Below are positions 60,957-64,000 of a stretch of DNA of 64,000 nt, in pieces; position 1 is the stretch's first letter; every line of letters begins with the position of its first letter. The translations under genes were made by a program, and so were the position numbers. The DNA is taken from contig OZ244931.1 in assembly GCA_965222215.1 (NCBI GenBank), positions 310,001-374,000 on the forward strand. The letters are read 5' to 3'. This DNA comes from JABJAG01 sp965222215 (lineage in GTDB: Bacteria; Pseudomonadota; Alphaproteobacteria; UBA6615). Below the pieces are notes generated by a model. The model saw only the letters and a list, made by a program, of their open reading frames with translations. It was not told the origin of the DNA and searched no databases.

Positions 60957-61502
60957 CTACTGCGCCGGCAGGGGCGGCGGGTTGTCCGCGAACTGGCGCA
61001 GGTAGGCGATGATGTTGGCGCGGTCCTGGACCTTCTTGAGGCCCGCGAAGTTCATCTTCGTGCCCGGCGCGTACCCTTTCGGGTTCGCGAAGAAGGCGTT
61101 CAGGTTCTCATACGTCCATTCGCCGCCGAGCGAGGTGAGGGCGTCCGAATAGGCGAACCCCGACGCATGGCCCTTCCCGGCCCCGACGACGTTGTAGAGG
61201 TTCGGGCCGACCTTGTTGGCACCGCCATTCTCGACCGTGTGGCAGGTGCCGCAGCGCTTGAACGCTTTCTCGCCCGCGGCGATGTCGGCCGACGCCAGCA
61301 GCGGCGCGACCGGATCGAGGGTCTTTTCCTCCGGCGGGGCGGCGGCCGTCTGCGTGCCGTCCTCGGGCACCTCAACGGCGTAGGCCTTGATGTCCAGATG
61401 CTCGCTGTGCGTGACTTCGTTCACGCCGACGCCGATGGCCACAGCCACGGTCAGCGCGACCAGCACCGCACCCCAAACCTTGAAAAATTCTTCGCCACCC
61501 AT
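60957..61502 (-). CDS. cycM: Membrane-anchored cytochrome c (c552/CycM-like)
   Basis: 181 residues. An uncleaved N-terminal anchor (about 8-28, VWGAVLVALTVAVAIGVGV) is followed by a Pro/Ala-rich linker and a class I cytochrome c domain. That domain has heme-binding CGTCH (about 84-88), NKVGPNLYNVVGAGKGHASG and the axial Met in PGTKMNFAG. It passes electrons from the bc1 complex to the terminal oxidase at the periplasmic face. Its divergent neighbour is kdsB, the arrangement seen in many alphaproteobacteria. Confidence 0.92.
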   Translation of the reverse strand: MGGEEFFKVWGAVLVALTVAVAIGVGVNEVTHSEHLDIKAYAVEVPEDGTQTAAAPPEEKTLDPVAPLLASADIAAGEKAFKRCGTCHTVENGGANKVGPNLYNVVGAGKGHASGFAYSDALTSLGGEWTYENLNAFFANPKGYAPGTKMNFAGLKKVQDRANIIAYLRQFADNPPPLPAQ

Positions 61503-61703
61503 CGGTCAAGTTCCCTGCATCAGACAGCTTTCGCACGGCGATTTCCGCGCCGCGCGGCGAATGTAGCGAGCGACCTGAGCCGTGTCCACGGGTGTGGCCA
61601 GGGCGAAACGGTTCCGTTCGCGACGCGCGAGATATATCTTCCGTGCTGTGCAGCGGCCAGCGCCGTGACAGGTCTCGCGGCATTAGGTCGCAGCGCAGCC
61701 GGA

Positions 61704-61718
61704 AGGAGCGAAACCCTG
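61704..61718 (+). promoter_or_regulatory. kdsB: Shine-Dalgarno and CTG start codon proposed for kdsB
   Basis: AGGAG at 61704-61708 is seven bases from CTG at 61716-61718. No ATG, GTG or TTG occurs at a suitable distance. The next in-frame alternative is GTG 61758, which leaves the protein starting at the first core strand and has no ribosome site. The CTG start is therefore the better reading, though unproven. Confidence 0.6.
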
Positions 61719-62483
61719 ACGAATCCAGCCGAAAACAGCGGGGCGCCCGCCAATCCCGTGGTGCTGATTCCGGCGCGCATGGCGTCGACGCGCCTGCCGG
61801 GCAAACCGCTTGCCGATATCCACGGGCTGCCGATGATCGTGCAGTGCCTGCGCCGGGCCGAGGAAGCCGGGGTGGGGCCGGTCGTGGTCGCCTGCGCGGA
61901 GGCCGAAATCGCGGACGCCGTGACGGCGGCGGGCGGCGCGGCGGTGCTGACCGACCCGGACCTGCCGTCGGGCTCGGACCGTATCTTCGCGGCGCTGGCG
62001 GAATTCGATCCCGACGGGACACACGACGCGGTCGTGAACCTGCAGGGCGACCTGCCGACCCTCGATCCGGCGGTCGTGCGCGCGTGCGTGGACGTGCTCG
62101 ACACGGCCGAGGTCGATATCTCGACGGCGGTGTGCGCGATCACCGAAGAGGCCGAGCGGACCAACCCGAACGTGGTGAAGGCGGTGATGGCGTTGTCCGG
62201 GAGCGGGAGCGCACGCGCGGGGCGGGCGCTTTATTTCAGCCGCGCCACCGTGCCGGCCGGACCCGGGGACCATTTCCACCATATCGGGCTCTATGCCTAC
62301 CGGCGCGACGCGCTGGCGCGTTTTGTGTCGCTGCCCGCGAGCCCGCTGGAAAAACGCGAGAAACTTGAACAACTTCGCGCCCTGGAAGCGGGCATGCGGA
62401 TCGATGCGGCCATCGTTGACACTGTTCCGCTCGGTGTCGATACTCCTGCCGATCTTGAGCGCGCGCGGGCTCTGCTGGCTTAG
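61716..62483 (+). CDS. kdsB: 3-deoxy-manno-octulosonate cytidylyltransferase
   Basis: 255 residues if started at the CTG with a good AGGAG, which matches the family length. The catalytic N-terminus VLIPARMASTRLPGKPLADI, then LTDPDLPSGSDRIFAAL, NLQGDLPTLDP and HHIGLYAYRRDAL are diagnostic of CMP-Kdo synthetase. The enzyme activates Kdo with CTP for the LPS inner core. It fits with the two envelope glycosyltransferases at the start of the window. pheA follows 38 bp downstream on the same strand and the cytochrome c gene is divergent. Confidence 0.95.
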   Translation: MTNPAENSGAPANPVVLIPARMASTRLPGKPLADIHGLPMIVQCLRRAEEAGVGPVVVACAEAEIADAVTAAGGAAVLTDPDLPSGSDRIFAALAEFDPDGTHDAVVNLQGDLPTLDPAVVRACVDVLDTAEVDISTAVCAITEEAERTNPNVVKAVMALSGSGSARAGRALYFSRATVPAGPGDHFHHIGLYAYRRDALARFVSLPASPLEKREKLEQLRALEAGMRIDAAIVDTVPLGVDTPADLERARALLA

Positions 62484-62521
62484 CAGGTCCCGCGCGTTTT
62501 CGATGGACGGCAGTGAAGATT

Positions 62522-63391
62522 ATGAGCGACCAGAACGAACAGGCTTCCGACCCGGCGAATACCATCGCCTTCCAGGGGGTGCCCGGCGCCAACTCGCACA
62601 TCGCGTGCCAGCAGGCATTCCCGGACATGACCCCGCTGGCCTGCCCGACATTCGAGGACGCGTTCGCCGCCGTGGAGACCCAGGGACGTGCGTCGCTGGC
62701 GATGATCCCGATCGAGAACACGCTCGGCGGGCGCGTGGCGGACATCCATCACCTGCTGCCCCAGTCCAAGCTCTACATCAATCGCGAGCACTATCTCGAG
62801 GTGCAGCACCAGCTTCTCGGCACGAAGGACGCGACGCTGGAAGGCCTGAAAGAGGTGCGCTCGCACCCGCAGGCGCTCGCCCAGTGCCGCGAGCAGCTCG
62901 CCCAGCTGGGCGTGGCGACGCGCGCGCGGGCCGACACGGCCGGCTCGGCCCAGGAAATTGCCGAGCTCGGCGATCCCACGATTGGCGCGCTGGCGCCGGC
63001 GCTGGCGGCGGAGATCTATGACCTGCAGGTGCTGCGCTCGCGCTTCGAGGACCGGATCGGCAACACGACGCGCTTCGTCGTGCTGTCGCGCGCGCGGCGC
63101 GACCCGGACCCGAACGACGGACCGTCCATGACCTCGCTGATCTTCGAGGTGCGCTCAGTGCCCGCGGCGCTCTACAAGGCGCTGGGCGGGTTCGCGACCA
63201 ACGGTGTGAATATTTCCAAACTGGAAAGCTATATCTCCGGCGAGCGGTTCTCGGTCGCCCAGTTCTATGCGGACATCGAGGGCCACCCGGCCGACCCGGC
63301 GGTCGCGCAGGCGTTCGAGGAACTCGACTATTTCTCGAAGAACGTGCGCGTGCTGGGCGTGTATCCGGCCGCCGACTACCGTAACCAGTAA
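62522..63391 (+). CDS. pheA: Prephenate dehydratase
   Basis: 289 residues from the ATG at 62522; a GTG at 62513 is a close alternative. The PDT domain has TIAFQGVPGANSHIACQQAF, MIPIENTLGGRV (substrate-binding) and RIGNTTRFVVLSR (the conserved TRF). The C-terminal ACT regulatory domain (about 200-280) includes PAALYKALGGFATNGVNISK and LESYISGE, so phenylalanine feedback inhibition is expected. There is no chorismate mutase domain, as usual for alphaproteobacteria. A family B repeat follows the stop. Confidence 0.97.
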   Translation: MSDQNEQASDPANTIAFQGVPGANSHIACQQAFPDMTPLACPTFEDAFAAVETQGRASLAMIPIENTLGGRVADIHHLLPQSKLYINREHYLEVQHQLLGTKDATLEGLKEVRSHPQALAQCREQLAQLGVATRARADTAGSAQEIAELGDPTIGALAPALAAEIYDLQVLRSRFEDRIGNTTRFVVLSRARRDPDPNDGPSMTSLIFEVRSVPAALYKALGGFATNGVNISKLESYISGERFSVAQFYADIEGHPADPAVAQAFEELDYFSKNVRVLGVYPAADYRNQ

Positions 63392-63397
63392 TAAGCC

Positions 63398-63490
63398 CGT
63401 CATTGCGAGAAGGCCGGAGGCCGACGAAGCCATCCAGAGCGGACGCGCCGGCTTCTGGGTCGCGTCGTCGCGTTTCTCCGCGCGATGACG
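63398..63490. repeat. Intergenic hairpin repeat, family B, copy 8
   Basis: CGTCATTGCGAGAAGGCCGG and CTCCGCGCGATGACG form the outer arms, with a degraded inner pair (CATCCAGAGC/GCTTCTGGGT). It lies between convergent pheA and nudC. Confidence 0.8.
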
Positions 63491-63497
63491 TTGGGAT

Positions 63498-64000
63498 TTA
63501 CCCCTCGGCCAGCCACTCCTCGATGAGGCGGCGGGCGATGGAATCCTTGCGTGGCAGCTGCACGGGCGAATCGGGCGTGATCGCCTTGAGTTCGTCGCGC
63601 GACATCCAGTCCGCCGACAGCAGTTCCGTCTCGTCGATGGTCAGCTCGGTGTCGAGCGCGCGGGCGCGGTAGCCGACCATGAGCGAGGCCGGGAACGGCC
63701 AGGGCTGGGAGTGCTGGTATTCGACGTCGGTCACGCGCACGCCGACTTCTTCATAGACCTCGCGCGCGACGCAGTCTTCCAGCGTTTCGCCCGGCTCCAG
63801 GAACCCGGCCAGCACCGACTGCATTTTGCCCTGGAAGCGCGGGGCCTTGCCCATGATGATCCGGTCCCCGTCATGGATCAGCATGATGCAGGCGACATCG
63901 GTGCGCGGAAAATGCACCGCGTTGCACGCGCTGTCGGTACAGCGGCGCTGGTGACCGGCGGATTCGCTGCGCGTCGGCGACCCGCACACGCCGCAGAAGC
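63498..64000 (-). CDS. nudC: NADH pyrophosphatase, Nudix family (5' end outside window)
   Basis: The reading frame runs from the window edge to the stop at 63498. At the edge it encodes FCGVCGSPTRSESAG, then RCTDSACNAVHFPRTD, the four cysteines of the NudC zinc ribbon. The Nudix box GFLEPGETLEDCVAREVYEE, then VGV, matches G-x5-E-x7-REUxEExGU exactly. The SQPWPFPASLMVGY motif is the NudC-specific signature after the box. It hydrolyses NADH and removes NAD caps from RNA. The N-terminal domain lies outside the window. Confidence 0.95.
   Translation of the reverse strand, partial: FCGVCGSPTRSESAGHQRRCTDSACNAVHFPRTDVACIMLIHDGDRIIMGKAPRFQGKMQSVLAGFLEPGETLEDCVAREVYEEVGVRVTDVEYQHSQPWPFPASLMVGYRARALDTELTIDETELLSADWMSRDELKAITPDSPVQLPRKDSIARRLIEEWLAEG

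Overview
The window is typical GC-rich alphaproteobacterial chromosome. The gene content suggests a Rhodospirillales-like free-living heterotroph, but this is inferred from gene order and protein style, not from a search. Supporting features are the infC, rpmI-rplT-pheS-pheT and lepA block, the run cytochrome c - kdsB - pheA - nudC, the assimilatory sulfate operon cysG-DUF2849-cysI-DUF934-cysH, a YejABEF peptide importer and EcfG-style sigma factors. About 60 protein genes, one tRNA-Ser(GGA), several terminators and many short intergenic hairpin repeats are recognisable.

Layout. 0-15 kb is mostly core: an alpha/beta hydrolase cut by the window edge, two envelope glycosyltransferases (GT4, GT9), thrS, infC (AUC start), an esterase/2OG-oxygenase pair, an SDR with a degraded active site, rpmI-rplT-pheS-pheT and lepA. 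The gap before lepA is very AT-rich and carries a cluster of DnaA-box-like sites. 15-18 kb holds a membrane protein, tRNA-Ser, an NmrA-like protein and glutamate decarboxylase. 18-24 kb is an envelope-directed cluster: two near-identical beta-barrel proteins in tandem, a secreted FecR-like protein, and a convergent secreted caspase (metacaspase-like) with a seven-bladed WD40 propeller. 24-30.6 kb contains a GMC oxidoreductase overlapping an MscS channel, a bicupin, a cyclase-family hydrolase and an amidase.

30.6-33.6 kb is an accessory patch of lower GC. It has a 43-residue basic protein, a HEPN-like protein, a lone phage terminase-small-subunit-like HTH protein, a 189-bp tandem duplication and a GFA-family zinc protein. 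33.6-37 kb holds a CmcJ/NvfI-type protein divergent from an FAD monooxygenase, and a GST. 37.2-42.1 kb is the sulfate/sulfite reduction operon. 42.6-53.3 kb has more GSTs, a lipocalin-like protein, an M17 aminopeptidase, two ECF sigma factors flanking a TPR-sulfotransferase and two paralogous ribbon-helix-helix proteins, a luciferase-like monooxygenase and a GhrA-like reductase. 53.4-59.4 kb is yejF-yejE-yejB-yejA. 59.5-64 kb has a GcvR-like ACT protein, hisN, a membrane-anchored cytochrome c, kdsB (probable CTG start), pheA and a nudC cut by the window edge.

Genes that plausibly work together: GT4, GT9 and kdsB in LPS synthesis; cysG/cysI/cysH with their DUF partners in sulfide production; the Yej proteins in peptide uptake; sigma factor plus anti-sigma at 49.2-50.1 kb. 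Most promising for novelty are the secreted caspase/barrel cluster, the small-protein/HEPN pair, the RHH paralogue locus with its stacked inverted repeats, and the DnaA-box cluster before lepA. At least two dispersed intergenic hairpin families (six and nine copies) punctuate the window.
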